A stretch of 64,000 nucleotides of DNA from Paraburkholderia sprentiae WSM5005 (GTDB lineage: Bacteria > Pseudomonadota > Gammaproteobacteria > Burkholderiales > Burkholderiaceae). The DNA lies in the NCBI RefSeq assembly GCF_001865575.2, contig NZ_CP017561.2, positions 558,001 to 622,000 on the forward strand. The letters run 5' to 3'. The position numbers and the translations under genes are program-made. Of the stretch, positions 1 to 8,700 are shown piece after piece (the first letter of the stretch is position 1; the number at the start of each line of letters is the position of its first letter). The notes below the pieces were generated by a model. That model had not been told where the DNA came from. It saw only the letters and a program-made list of their open reading frames with translations, and did not search any database.

Positions 1-15
1 ACGTCGGCAAATCGG

Positions 16-1053
16 ATGAAGAGAAACTTAACGATGACAAAAAACAAAAAGAGCGAGATGCCAGTCGATGCTGAAAGACTTATACAGGAAGTCCTTGCAG
101 AAATAGGGTGGTCGGCGGATCCAGCTGAGGTGGCCCGCGGTGTACGTCGTTTGGATATTGGGTTGCCCGCCGAAGATGAGTTCTCCGTCGTCTGCGCATG
201 GCTCGGCAAGTGCGAGTTGCTCCATAAGCTCGACCAGCAGCAGGTGCCCGTCGCATCCCGGGCGAAGTTCCAAGTGCCTGATCTTCTTGCCAAATTCACA
301 ACGCAAACGAACAGGTCGCCGATGCTGATCGAGGTTAAGTCGAAGCAAAGCAATACGCTCTCATTCCGGCCCGACTATCTCGAACGACTTATCAACTACT
401 CCGATCTAGTCGGGATGCCACTCTTGATCGCGTGGAAGTTTCACAGCTTGTGGATGTTGTTCGAGGCGAAGCATCTTCGGAAGGCAAACAAGAACTTCAA
501 CATCACGTTAGGCACCGCAGGACAAGAAAATCTGCTCGGGATGCTCGCTGGAGACGTGGCGTATAAGATCGGTGCAGGCGCGGGAATTCATCTTCGGTTC
601 CGTAAGGACAGTCTGATCAGCACGAAAAAGAGCGATGATGGTTGGATAGAACAGTGGAAAATGACTATCGATGATGTTGCTTTTAGTAACTATGACGGAA
701 CACGTCTGACCAACCTCGACAGTGACGTTCAATCGCTTTTCACTGCATGGAACTTGGAAGACCATGAAGAGCATACAGAATCGCATATTTATCAGCGCTT
801 TGTTGCTGGTCATGAGGGTATCCAGTTCGCTCACACGGCCTTGGTCAAGCTGCTCAACTGGGAGTCTCCGAACGATGATCGCCCTCACTGGCGTGGCCTG
901 CTGAGGAAGGAACAGGTCGTCGCGAGCGTCGCAAATTTTTCTTCCGCTTTGAAAAGCGCCTTCCGGCAGAAGATCGTGTCGCACATATTTCATTTGCAAC
1001 CGCAGGCTGTGCCGGATTTCTTGCGTCTCGCAAAGAGGGGCGCGACGGAATGA
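16..1053 (+). CDS. PD-(D/E)XK nuclease-like protein, function unknown
   Basis: Not recognised as a named family. Near residues 86-110 there is a V-P-D-L-L stretch followed 17 residues after the Asp by I-E-V-K-S-K. This is the P-D...E-x-K core of PD-(D/E)XK nucleases (Asp89, Glu106, Lys108), and Glu67 lies in a preceding predicted helix, as in Holliday-junction-resolvase-like members. The remaining 230 residues have no motif I can name. There is no signal peptide or membrane segment, so it is probably cytoplasmic. The reading frame stays open to the left edge of the window, so the true start could lie upstream; ATGs at 34 and 58 are alternatives. It is less GC-rich than the core genes and sits beside an IS remnant, which suggests acquired DNA. 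Whether it acts in defence, repair or mobility is not shown. Confidence 0.7.
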   Translation: MKRNLTMTKNKKSEMPVDAERLIQEVLAEIGWSADPAEVARGVRRLDIGLPAEDEFSVVCAWLGKCELLHKLDQQQVPVASRAKFQVPDLLAKFTTQTNRSPMLIEVKSKQSNTLSFRPDYLERLINYSDLVGMPLLIAWKFHSLWMLFEAKHLRKANKNFNITLGTAGQENLLGMLAGDVAYKIGAGAGIHLRFRKDSLISTKKSDDGWIEQWKMTIDDVAFSNYDGTRLTNLDSDVQSLFTAWNLEDHEEHTESHIYQRFVAGHEGIQFAHTALVKLLNWESPNDDRPHWRGLLRKEQVVASVANFSSALKSAFRQKIVSHIFHLQPQAVPDFLRLAKRGATE

Positions 1054-1223
1054 CCGCTTCGGAGCGGTACGAATGGCGCTTACGGGTCGGTTTATGCCAA
1101 TTGCATATCGTGCGCCCCCCGAGCTGTTCTTCCCGCTGTTGCGTAAGGCGGTTGTCCGCCACAACTGGTCATTCGATAACGGTGCCGAGATCGTCAACAA
1201 TCGTCAGGCACATCTGAGATCAC

Positions 1224-1472
1224 GCATCGTCTGCTGATTTCCTTGATGGCGGCGGCCAGCCCAGATGCGGGCACAACAGATTCACCAGCCTCCACTGCCG
1301 CCAGATGTCCTTCCTGGTATTACTTGCGCCACTCGCACACCTGGTTGGCGTTGACGCCGTGCCGATGCGCTGCGGCCGATACCATGCCCGGCTCCAGCGT
1401 TTCCTGCACGAAGGCCGTGTTTTCCTGTGTCGTGCGCCGAAGACGACGCTACGGCTCGCTCAGAATTTCCAT
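1224..1472 (-). pseudogene. IS66 family orfA (tnpA) remnant
   Basis: Read on the minus strand from the ATG at 1472, the translation follows the IS66 OrfA pattern: an R-R-x-x-R-R-T start, V-Q-E-T-L-E-P-G, then H-G-V-N-A-N-Q-V-C-E-W-R-K. This is the helix-turn-helix region typical of that family. The frame is broken by an in-frame TAG at codon 8 (1449-1451) and a TAA at codon 51 (1320-1322). A GTAAGC sequence lies 20 bases upstream of the ATG (1497-1492, minus) and could be what is left of the terminal inverted repeat, since IS66 ends begin this way. The orfB and orfC genes are absent. It marks past transposition at the edge of the accessory block. Confidence 0.75.
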
Positions 1473-1813
1473 GCTTGACAGTAGTAATTAAGCTTACTGA
1501 TAGGGACAAGATCATCCTTATTCCAAATCGAGAGTCCTTGTGTCCCGGCATGTGAAGCCGCTCTACGATCCACTTTCTCTTATCTCTTTCATAAACGTGA
1601 GCGCAGTGGGAAGCGCGCAAAAAATTCGAACAAGCCATGCAAAACGAATAAATTCGAAGAACGTCAGGCCATTGAAGAAATATTTGCTGCACTGCTGAGC
1701 TGCAGCGATGTAATCTGCCGATTCGCTGAATGTGCTGTTACAACAATACTCAGTAGCGCCGTCCCATGGTGGCATTCGCCACCGGTTTTTCTTTGCAAAA
1801 AAGGAGAAGTGCG

Positions 1814-3406
1814 TTGGCTAATATCAGTAGCGATACAGTCAATATCAACGACACCGTTGCTCCCGCCTATCTTAAGACCCTAAGCCAACTAGCGAATGGC
1901 GACGAGATTTCATTAAGCCGTTTCATAGACCCTGCGCAATTCGCGGCCATACAGGCTGGCACATCAACCTACAATGCGTTCACCGATCTGTCGTCAGCAT
2001 TTACCAGTGGCGCCCGCAGTCTCTATGCGCCCAAAGGCATTTATCGTTTCAGTGGCGATCTGCCCGCCACTGCGGTGGGCTCGATCCTTCGGGGGGACGG
2101 GGGAGGCGAATACACAGGTCTAACGCAACCGACAGCCGGTAACACGATTTTCGAACGGCAGGATGCGGGAACCGCGACCTCGGCAGTCATTACTCTGGGT
2201 GATGGCGCTACCATCGAAACCCTGCAGGTACGTCCAGCGAACTTCGCCGCTGTTGACTACACACTTGCGAACTACCCAAGTGGCACTGGGAACGTAGCGC
2301 TGGGCGTCAAATTTGGCATTTCGAGCCAAGCGCGTCACGTAACAGGCATCGCATTCCCGACTGCAGCGTTTCAGTTGGGTACCACGGCTGTGCTGGAGCG
2401 CTGCTACGGTTACAACTCTGATAAAGGATTTACGCTAGATCCGGCCGGTGCCACCGATGGCATCCTGTTGAACTGCATCGGCATGTTCTGTCAGTCGGCG
2501 GGTGCTGATTTGGAGGACAACTACTGGCAGGTGCTGGGCGGCCGCTGGGAATGGAACGCGCGCTACGGCCTGATTCTTGGTGCCGAAAGCACCTGCGTTG
2601 GGGCGCTGCTCGATCGTAACGGCTTTGCTGGTATCTGGGTTGCGCCGAATCAATGGGGCAAGGTGATCACCGGCAACTACTTTTCACGTAACGGCGTGGG
2701 TGGCGACGGGACGGCGGGGCGCTGGTCATTCTCGACGCCGGGTTCGGCCTCCTACGTCGCGGTCCCGGCTGGCCTATCCTGCCACATTCAGATCGATGTG
2801 GAACAGGCTGCCTCGATTGTCGGCAACAGGTATCGTTCAGGCTCAGACGACAGCGGTCAGGGTGCTGACGGCCCACAGTTTATCTATAGCTCGGGCAGTG
2901 CCTCACTGCCAGGTGCGTCGCCGATCAGCGGGATCACAATCATTGGCAATACCGGTGACAAGCCTGATAGCGCGATTCTTGGCTTTACCTCAAATTATGG
3001 GGGCGTGGCTGACTCCGGTGCTGTTGCGGGAGGCCCAGACACCGATCTGTCGGGTTTCCTGAACACTGGTCTGGAGTATGCGGTGTCGGGGCTGGCGAGT
3101 ACGATCCACGCAGGGAATCAGTCCGCCTCGATTAACACCAGCACCATTACAGTGGACGTTCTGCGCTGGACTTCCGGCCGGATTCTGGTTCGGGCCAACA
3201 GCACTACAACTACCAACCTGTTTGACGTGTATTTCGGGACCAATGCGGCGGATGGCGGCTACACGACTGCAAACGTCAACCTTCTGGGCACTTCGACGTT
3301 TAGCAGCGCCACCATGGCAGCCAATACCGCAGACACGCGTTACAACACGATAACCATCCACCTGAAGACTGCGTACTGGACCAATTACACGGTGTATAGC
3401 ACTTAG
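1814..3406 (+). CDS. Right-handed beta-helix, phage-tailspike or pectate-lyase-like protein
   Basis: About 530 residues. The N-terminal third has the pattern of pectate-lyase-3 type tailspikes: a short N-terminal region, then A-F-T-D-L-S-S-A-F, then Y-A-P-K-G-I-Y-R-F, where tailspikes usually carry a 'lPaGtY' strand. It continues into Gly/Asn/Ser/Thr-rich short repeats compatible with beta-helix rungs. The C-terminal 100 residues look like a separate beta-sandwich. The start is taken as TTG 1814 because AAGGAG lies at 1801-1806, seven bases upstream; the in-frame ATG at 1766 has no ribosome site and adds 16 unlikely residues. No signal peptide is seen. The family binds or cleaves surface polysaccharide. 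No other phage structural gene is nearby, so it may be a prophage relic or a stand-alone surface protein. Confidence 0.65.
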   Translation: MANISSDTVNINDTVAPAYLKTLSQLANGDEISLSRFIDPAQFAAIQAGTSTYNAFTDLSSAFTSGARSLYAPKGIYRFSGDLPATAVGSILRGDGGGEYTGLTQPTAGNTIFERQDAGTATSAVITLGDGATIETLQVRPANFAAVDYTLANYPSGTGNVALGVKFGISSQARHVTGIAFPTAAFQLGTTAVLERCYGYNSDKGFTLDPAGATDGILLNCIGMFCQSAGADLEDNYWQVLGGRWEWNARYGLILGAESTCVGALLDRNGFAGIWVAPNQWGKVITGNYFSRNGVGGDGTAGRWSFSTPGSASYVAVPAGLSCHIQIDVEQAASIVGNRYRSGSDDSGQGADGPQFIYSSGSASLPGASPISGITIIGNTGDKPDSAILGFTSNYGGVADSGAVAGGPDTDLSGFLNTGLEYAVSGLASTIHAGNQSASINTSTITVDVLRWTSGRILVRANSTTTTNLFDVYFGTNAADGGYTTANVNLLGTSTFSSATMAANTADTRYNTITIHLKTAYWTNYTVYST

Positions 3407-4179
3407 TCCTCTGTCCCGTAGATTTGGAGCACCCTGCCCGTCGCCCTTCGGTTTAAATGCGCCCAAACGGCCGCAATGGCGGTCGTGAGGAAGCCAAAAA
3501 TCGCGGGCGGCACAGGCGGCAGCAGTTGCAGCAAGCACGTTGTCATCGACCATCGTTTCCATTTCGTATTTGTGACGGGCGTCCCTCTGAAAAAACATCG
3601 GCATGCTATTTGTTTGGCTGGGGTGCGTCGACGAGCTCAAACGCATCCACGCGAGGGGCACGCAGAGCGTCGCTGTCTCCGAGACATACGAGTCGTAAAA
3701 GAGATCCATCACGACGATCGCGCTCACCATCACGTCTGACGGGGCTCAAATTTCTCACGCGGAAAGCAATCTAGTCTGGACGTTACCTCGCCGCATGAAT
3801 GAAGTTCGAACGGCCTCCTGGACTCTTCAAGGAATTCATATATCGGCGCCTTTTCTTCAGAAACCACATGCTTTTGAGCCATGCGCCGATGCATGTTTTG
3901 CATTCTTGGGTGTGTTAGCGCACACAACGCTTGTTGCCCCCCCTATACGATGGAATAGAAATAGTGCCGTTGCCAGCTTTTCGCCGCTTGCTTGGCTCAA
4001 CCGCAGAAGATGCCGGCCAGCGGTCAGCAAGTTTGACTACGCAAGAGCGGCTGTGCAGAGATGCCTCCCAACGTCGTTGTATCAACCTTTCTCGCTCACA
4101 TGAGCCGTGTTCCGCCTGACCATACCCATTTTGCGGGGCACCGCGCCGCGCTGACACGCGTGATTGCCAAGGGGACCCA
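3407..4179 (+). other. Non-coding stretch between tailspike-like gene and acyltransferase
   Basis: 773 bases with no open frame that has both a ribosome site and a recognisable product. Base composition is mixed and frames are short on both strands, as in decayed coding sequence. The acyltransferase has a usable ribosome site (AAGGGGAC at 4169-4176) directly before its ATG. I see no clear promoter hexamer pair or terminator. Confidence 0.5.
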
Positions 4180-5289
4180 ATGCAAAAAATTAACAATCTG
4201 ACCGGACTGCGCGCGTTCGCCGCATTGCTCGTAGTAGTTCATCATTTCGCCGATAACGAGGGAGTGCTGCCACTCGGCATGAGCGGACTGGTCGACAACT
4301 GGGTCTGGGGTGTCGACATCTTCTTCGTATTAAGCGGCTTCATCCTCGCCTACACCTATCTGCCGTCGCGAGATACCGCGTTTGGCTGGGGGGCATATCG
4401 GTCGTTCATGGTCAAGCGATTTGCGCGCGTCTATCCGCTGCATCTGGCCACGTTTCTAGTCTTCGTCGGTATGTGGTTGGTCGCGAAGCGCACAGGCCAT
4501 GAGTTCGCGCACAGCAGCGTCGACTACACCGCACGTACCGCAGTCGAGAACCTCCTGCTCGTTCAGGCATGGGGGCTCGACAAGAAAATCAGTTGGAACT
4601 TTGTGTCGTGGTCGATCAGCGCCGAGTGGTTCGCATACCTGTTTGTCTTTCCATTGTGCGCCAAAGTGCTAAGCCGGCTATCGCGGGTGACGTGCGGTAG
4701 CATTGCGCTGGTGTCCTGGCTGTTGTTATGCGGCTACTGTTTCCTGTTTAACGGCGGCGATCTCGGACTGACCACATTTGGTGTGCTACGGATCGTGCCA
4801 CAGTTTATCGCCGGCTACTGGCTTTTCCGTGTACTCAAGACACGGGAAGTTGGTGAAGTCACGATGTGCATCAGTCTCGGCGCTCTGGTGATTCTGATGT
4901 GCATGCCGACAACTTGGCCGGTTTTGCTGCTGCCGTTGATCCTGCTTGTGATCGCGGGGCTCGCGAAGGGCGGCGTGGTCGGCGACGCACTGTTCGGCAA
5001 TCGCGTCGCGGTGTTTTTAGGCGAGATCTCGTTTTCGATTTATCTAATCCACCCAATTCTGCAGATCGCCTGCAATCAGGTAGTGAGGAGATTGCATGTG
5101 CAGCAGACGACAACGACCGCGCTGACAATCCTAATCGTCGAGTTGGTCGTTGTTGTAGCCGGCGGCGCACTTGGCTACTACCTGATTGAAGTGCCGGCGC
5201 GCCGGATGATCGTCGCGAACTTACAGGGTTGGAGACGTAGGTCGGTCGAAGCGGACGGCACGGTAGCGCCAGCGACAACGGCGTCTTGA
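4180..5289 (+). CDS. Acyltransferase 3 family (OafA/ExoZ-like) membrane O-acyltransferase
   Basis: Integral-membrane enzyme of about 369 residues with the ten or so hydrophobic segments expected for acyltransferase family 3. It opens with N-N-L-T-G-L-R-A-F-A-A-L-L-V-V-V-H-H-F, which contains the conserved Arg and the catalytic-site His. It continues with F-F-V-L-S-G-F-I-L, the K-R-F-A-R-V-Y-P-L-H motif and W-S-I-S-A-E-W-F. Members move acetyl or other acyl groups from the cytoplasm onto sugars of O-antigen, capsule, EPS or peptidoglycan. The substrate cannot be told from sequence. It follows a tailspike-like gene in the same lower-GC block, an arrangement seen in seroconverting phages, where an O-acetylase alters the receptor that the spike recognises. 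That link is inference. Confidence 0.88.
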   Translation: MQKINNLTGLRAFAALLVVVHHFADNEGVLPLGMSGLVDNWVWGVDIFFVLSGFILAYTYLPSRDTAFGWGAYRSFMVKRFARVYPLHLATFLVFVGMWLVAKRTGHEFAHSSVDYTARTAVENLLLVQAWGLDKKISWNFVSWSISAEWFAYLFVFPLCAKVLSRLSRVTCGSIALVSWLLLCGYCFLFNGGDLGLTTFGVLRIVPQFIAGYWLFRVLKTREVGEVTMCISLGALVILMCMPTTWPVLLLPLILLVIAGLAKGGVVGDALFGNRVAVFLGEISFSIYLIHPILQIACNQVVRRLHVQQTTTTALTILIVELVVVVAGGALGYYLIEVPARRMIVANLQGWRRRSVEADGTVAPATTAS

Positions 5290-5700
5290 TCGAAGCGCAG
5301 TCTCGCGAGGAGAATCAGCGCCACGGCAGTTGCGTCACGTAAGGATCTTTCATCGGGATCAATGTCCTATGAAATTGAACGTCCGCTTCCGGATGGCTCG
5401 ATCGTCTCTTATGGGCCGGAGACGGTCCCTCATCCACGACGTGCCTTTGGCCGACGACACACCACACTGATAGTCGTAGACCAGCATCTTCCTAGTGCCT
5501 CGAAGCGACATTTGGAGCCTGTTGCGGACCCTGCCGGGCGGTCAATCCGCGCAGTCTCATCAATTCCGTCTTTTTGTCTCACGAACTGGGCTCCAGTCTC
5601 ACGAGTGCCGTTTGCCCGCACGCCCCTCCGGACAGCGAGAGTGAATGACCGCCGCTGCGGACAGCGCACGTGAAAGGCCGCGGCGCGCTCATTTGCGCAT
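5290..5700 (+). other. Intergenic stretch, no gene seen
   Basis: 411 bases between the acyltransferase stop and the convergent MFS stop. Open frames here have no ribosome site and no recognisable product. I see no convincing hairpin terminator. It marks the boundary between the lower-GC block and GC-rich core DNA. Confidence 0.4.
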
Positions 5701-6918
5701 TCATTGCGCGGTGGACAGGCTGGTCGGTTTGGCGTTGCGCAGATACAGCACGGTCGACAGCACGACCGCCGCGGCTGCCGCGATCGCGGCAAACAGGAAC
5801 ACCGAACCGTAACCGAACTCGCCGGCGATATACCCCGCCAACGGCCCGGTAATGCCGAGCGACAGATCCAGAAACACCGAGTACGCGGACAGTGCCGCGC
5901 CGCGGCTCGCCGGCGGCACGAGCCCGACCGCCTCGACGCCGAGCGCCGGAAACACCAGCGCGAAGCCGAAGCCGGTCAGCGCCGCGCCAGCGAGCGCGAC
6001 AGGCGGCTCGGGCGCGAGCCACAGCATCAACAGACCCGCGCATTCGAACGAGAACGACACGATCGCGACGCGAAACCCGCCGTAGGCTTTGATCGTGTTC
6101 GCGAACAGCAGGCGTGCGCCGATGAACAGCGTGCCGAACAGCGTCAGCGACAGCGCCGCGTTCGGCCAGTGCTTCGCCGCGTAGAACAGCGTGATGAAGG
6201 TCGCGATCGAGCCGAAGCCGGCCGAGCCGAGCGCGAGACCCATGCCGTGCGGCAGCACGCGCGTGAGCACGCTGCGATACGACATCCGCTCGCCGTGCAC
6301 CACCGGCACCGGCGCGATCAGACGCGCGAGGTAGTAGCCGAGCGCTGCGAGCGCGATCACCAGAATGCCGAGCGCGGTAAAGCCGATCGAGTGCGAGATC
6401 GCCACGCCGAGCGGTGCGCCGATCGCGAGTGCGCCGTAGGTCGCAATGCCGTTCCACGAAATCACGCGGGCGTTGTTGGACGTGCCGACGCGGCCGATCC
6501 CCCACAGAATCGCGCCGGTGCCGCACAGACTCTCGCCGAAGCCGAGCACGAGCCGGCTGCACACGAGCAGTGCGAGGCTGAGGACCGGCCAGTGACGGGT
6601 CAGCGCGGCGAGCAGCAACAGCACGCCGCTCGCGCCGCAGCCGAGCAGACCGATCGACACCGTGCGCTTGGGCCCGAGCGTATCGGCCGAGCGGCCCGCG
6701 AGCGGCCGCGACGCGAGCGTCGCGAGGTACTGCACGCTGATCGCCGCGCCGGCCAGCACTGCGCTGTAGCCGAGATCGGCGTGCACGTAGCCGGGCAGCA
6801 CCGCGAGCGGAATACCGATCGTGAGGTAGCAAAGAAAGGTGAAAAAGACGACTGGAATGATGTGCAGGGTCGTCGCAAATTCGCTGCGGGCAGGCGCGGG
6901 CGCGGAGTCGGTTGACAT
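5701..6918 (-). CDS. MFS transporter, YhhS/YfcJ-like
   Basis: 405 residues with twelve hydrophobic segments. Loop 2-3 carries [15 protein letters not shown], the MFS motif A region. The N-terminus [17 protein letters not shown] and the [15 protein letters not shown] segment resemble the YhhS/YfcJ (UPF0226) drug or arabinose exporter group, though the substrate is unknown. It is divergent from xdhA across about 227 bases, which must hold both promoters. A purine- or xanthine-linked role is possible from position but not supported by motifs. Confidence 0.85.
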   Translation of the reverse strand: MSTDSAPAPARSEFATTLHIIPVVFFTFLCYLTIGIPLAVLPGYVHADLGYSAVLAGAAISVQYLATLASRPLAGRSADTLGPKRTVSIGLLGCGASGVLLLLAALTRHWPVLSLALLVCSRLVLGFGESLCGTGAILWGIGRVGTSNNARVISWNGIATYGALAIGAPLGVAISHSIGFTALGILVIALAALGYYLARLIAPVPVVHGERMSYRSVLTRVLPHGMGLALGSAGFGSIATFITLFYAAKHWPNAALSLTLFGTLFIGARLLFANTIKAYGGFRVAIVSFSFECAGLLMLWLAPEPPVALAGAALTGFGFALVFPALGVEAVGLVPPASRGAALSAYSVFLDLSLGITGPLAGYIAGEFGYGSVFLFAAIAAAAAVVLSTVLYLRNAKPTSLSTAQ

Positions 6919-7145
6919 CGGGAAAACGAGACTTGAATTCGGCAGGAAGGCGTGATTCTCCCATGGAACCGATTCCCTTGCAGGGATTGCCTAAAAAGTG
7001 GGACGAACGAATGCCGGGTTATATCGGGCCACGAATATGTCCCCCATGCGATTCGGGCTATGGGTTGCGTTTATTGACGGTGATAGCTTTCAAACCATCG
7101 ACGCGCGCGTCCGCGCGAACCCAGAACAGACGAGAGCACCGACAC

Positions 7146-8663
7146 ATGACCGAGCCGATTCGTTTCTATCACCGCAGCGCGATCCGCGAAATCCAGCACG
7201 CGCCCGTCACCCGGACGGTGCTGCAGTATCTGCGCGAGGACGCGCACTGCACCGGCACCAAGGAAGGCTGCGCGGAGGGCGACTGCGGCGCCTGTACGGT
7301 CGTGATCGGTGAGCGCAACGCGGCGGGCGGCGTCGACTTCAAGGCGGTCAACGCCTGCATTCAGTTCGTGCCGACACTCGACGGCCGCGCGCTCTTCACG
7401 GTCGAAGACCTGCGCCAACCGGACGGCTCGCTGCATCCGGTGCAGCAGGCGATGGTGGACTGCCACGGCTCCCAATGCGGCTTCTGCACGCCGGGCTTCA
7501 TCATGTCGATGTGGGCGCTCTACGAGAAGCACGGCCACGAGCATGGCTGCGCGAACCGCACGGTGCCGTCGCGCGAAGCGATCGGCAATGCGCTGACCGG
7601 CAACCTGTGCCGCTGCACCGGCTACCGGCCGATCGTCGACGCGGCCGAGCGCATGTTCGAGGCGCCCGCGCCGCAGGCGCCGGTCGACGTCAAGGCGCTC
7701 GCCGACACGCTCGCGACGCTCGAACGGCGCGACACCTTTGAGTATGAGCACGCGGGCCAGCGCTTCGCCGCGCCGCGCACGGTCGCGGCGCTCGCGCGGA
7801 TCAAGGCGGAAGAACCGGCCGCGCGCCTGCTCGCGGGCAGCACCGACATCGGCCTGTGGGTCACGAAGCAGATGCGCGAGCTCGGCAACCTCGTCTATGT
7901 TGGGCAGATTGCCGAGTTGCAAAAGCTTGACACCAATGACGACTGGATCGAGATCGGCGCGGGCGTCAGCGTCGAAAAAGCGTATGCCGAAATCTCGAAG
8001 CAGTACCCGGAGCTGACCGAAATGTGGCAGCGCTTCGCTTCGCTGCCGATCCGCAACGCCGGCACGCTCGGCGGCAACATCGCGAACGGCTCGCCGATCG
8101 GCGATTCGATGCCGGGGTTGATCGCGCTCGGCGCGCGCGTGATCGTGCGTGGCGGCGATGTCGAGCGCGAGATGCCGCTCGAAGACCTCTACCTCGCGTA
8201 TCAAAAGACGGACATGGCCGAGCACGAGTTCGTCGTCGGCCTGAAGGTGCCCACGCGCCGCGGTGCGCGCGTGAACCTGCGCTTTCGCACTTACAAGCTG
8301 TCGAAGCGCTTCGATTCGGATATCTCGGCCGTTTGCGCGGCGTTCTCGTTTATCGCCGACGGCGGCGCGATCCGCGAGCCGCGCATCGCGTTCGGCGGCA
8401 TGGCCGCGACGCCGAAGCGCGCGCGCCATGCCGAAGCCGTACTGCGCGACGCGGACTGGCACGAAGCGACCGCACAGGCCGCGATGCTCGCGCTCGGCAA
8501 CGACTACGCGCCGCTCACCGACATGCGCGCGAGCAGCGACTACCGCCTCGAAGCGGCGAAGAACACGCTGTACCGCTTCTGGCTCGAAACGCGCGCGCAG
8601 CAGCCGCTGCCGAAGAGCGCGCTCGACGTGCGCGCAGTCGCGCCGGCCGGCGCGAGCGCGTAA
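7146..8663 (+). CDS. xdhA: Xanthine dehydrogenase small subunit (FeS/FAD)
   Basis: Oxidises hypoxanthine and xanthine to urate together with XdhB; this subunit passes electrons from the molybdenum site through two [2Fe-2S] clusters to FAD and NAD. The plant-type ferredoxin cluster lies near residues 35-50 (C-x7-C-x4-C-x2-C). The second cluster is C-G-F-C-T-P-G-F and C-R-C-T-G-Y-R-P. The FAD domain shows L-L-A-G-S-T-D-I-G and R-N-A-G-T-L-G-G-N-I-A-N-G-S-P-I-G-D. The ATG at 7146 gives 505 residues starting at the family's normal N-terminus; the frame is open 234 bases further upstream but that part is not conserved-looking. xdhB follows after 37 bases in the same operon. Confidence 0.95.
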   Translation: MTEPIRFYHRSAIREIQHAPVTRTVLQYLREDAHCTGTKEGCAEGDCGACTVVIGERNAAGGVDFKAVNACIQFVPTLDGRALFTVEDLRQPDGSLHPVQQAMVDCHGSQCGFCTPGFIMSMWALYEKHGHEHGCANRTVPSREAIGNALTGNLCRCTGYRPIVDAAERMFEAPAPQAPVDVKALADTLATLERRDTFEYEHAGQRFAAPRTVAALARIKAEEPAARLLAGSTDIGLWVTKQMRELGNLVYVGQIAELQKLDTNDDWIEIGAGVSVEKAYAEISKQYPELTEMWQRFASLPIRNAGTLGGNIANGSPIGDSMPGLIALGARVIVRGGDVEREMPLEDLYLAYQKTDMAEHEFVVGLKVPTRRGARVNLRFRTYKLSKRFDSDISAVCAAFSFIADGGAIREPRIAFGGMAATPKRARHAEAVLRDADWHEATAQAAMLALGNDYAPLTDMRASSDYRLEAAKNTLYRFWLETRAQQPLPKSALDVRAVAPAGASA

Positions 8664-8700
8664 GCGCCGCGCGTCCCCGAAGGATACGGAGAACACAACC

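Noticed and set aside
1073..1236. 53-codon plus-strand frame with GGAG eight bases upstream
   Set aside because: No family resemblance, and it lies in the decayed region beside the IS66 relic. It could be real but I cannot support it.
3403..3546. 47-codon minus-strand frame with one hydrophobic segment, holin-like at first sight
   Set aside because: Poor ribosome site, no conserved motif, and it only touches the tailspike stop. Not enough to call a phage lysis gene.
5579..6964. 461-codon frame over the MFS gene on the same strand
   Set aside because: It is a different frame with Arg/Ala-rich translation and no membrane segments. The 405-residue frame encodes the transporter.
6912..7145. Upstream extension of the xdhA frame
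   Set aside because: The family N-terminus begins at ATG 7146. The extension overlaps the divergent MFS start and has no conserved character.
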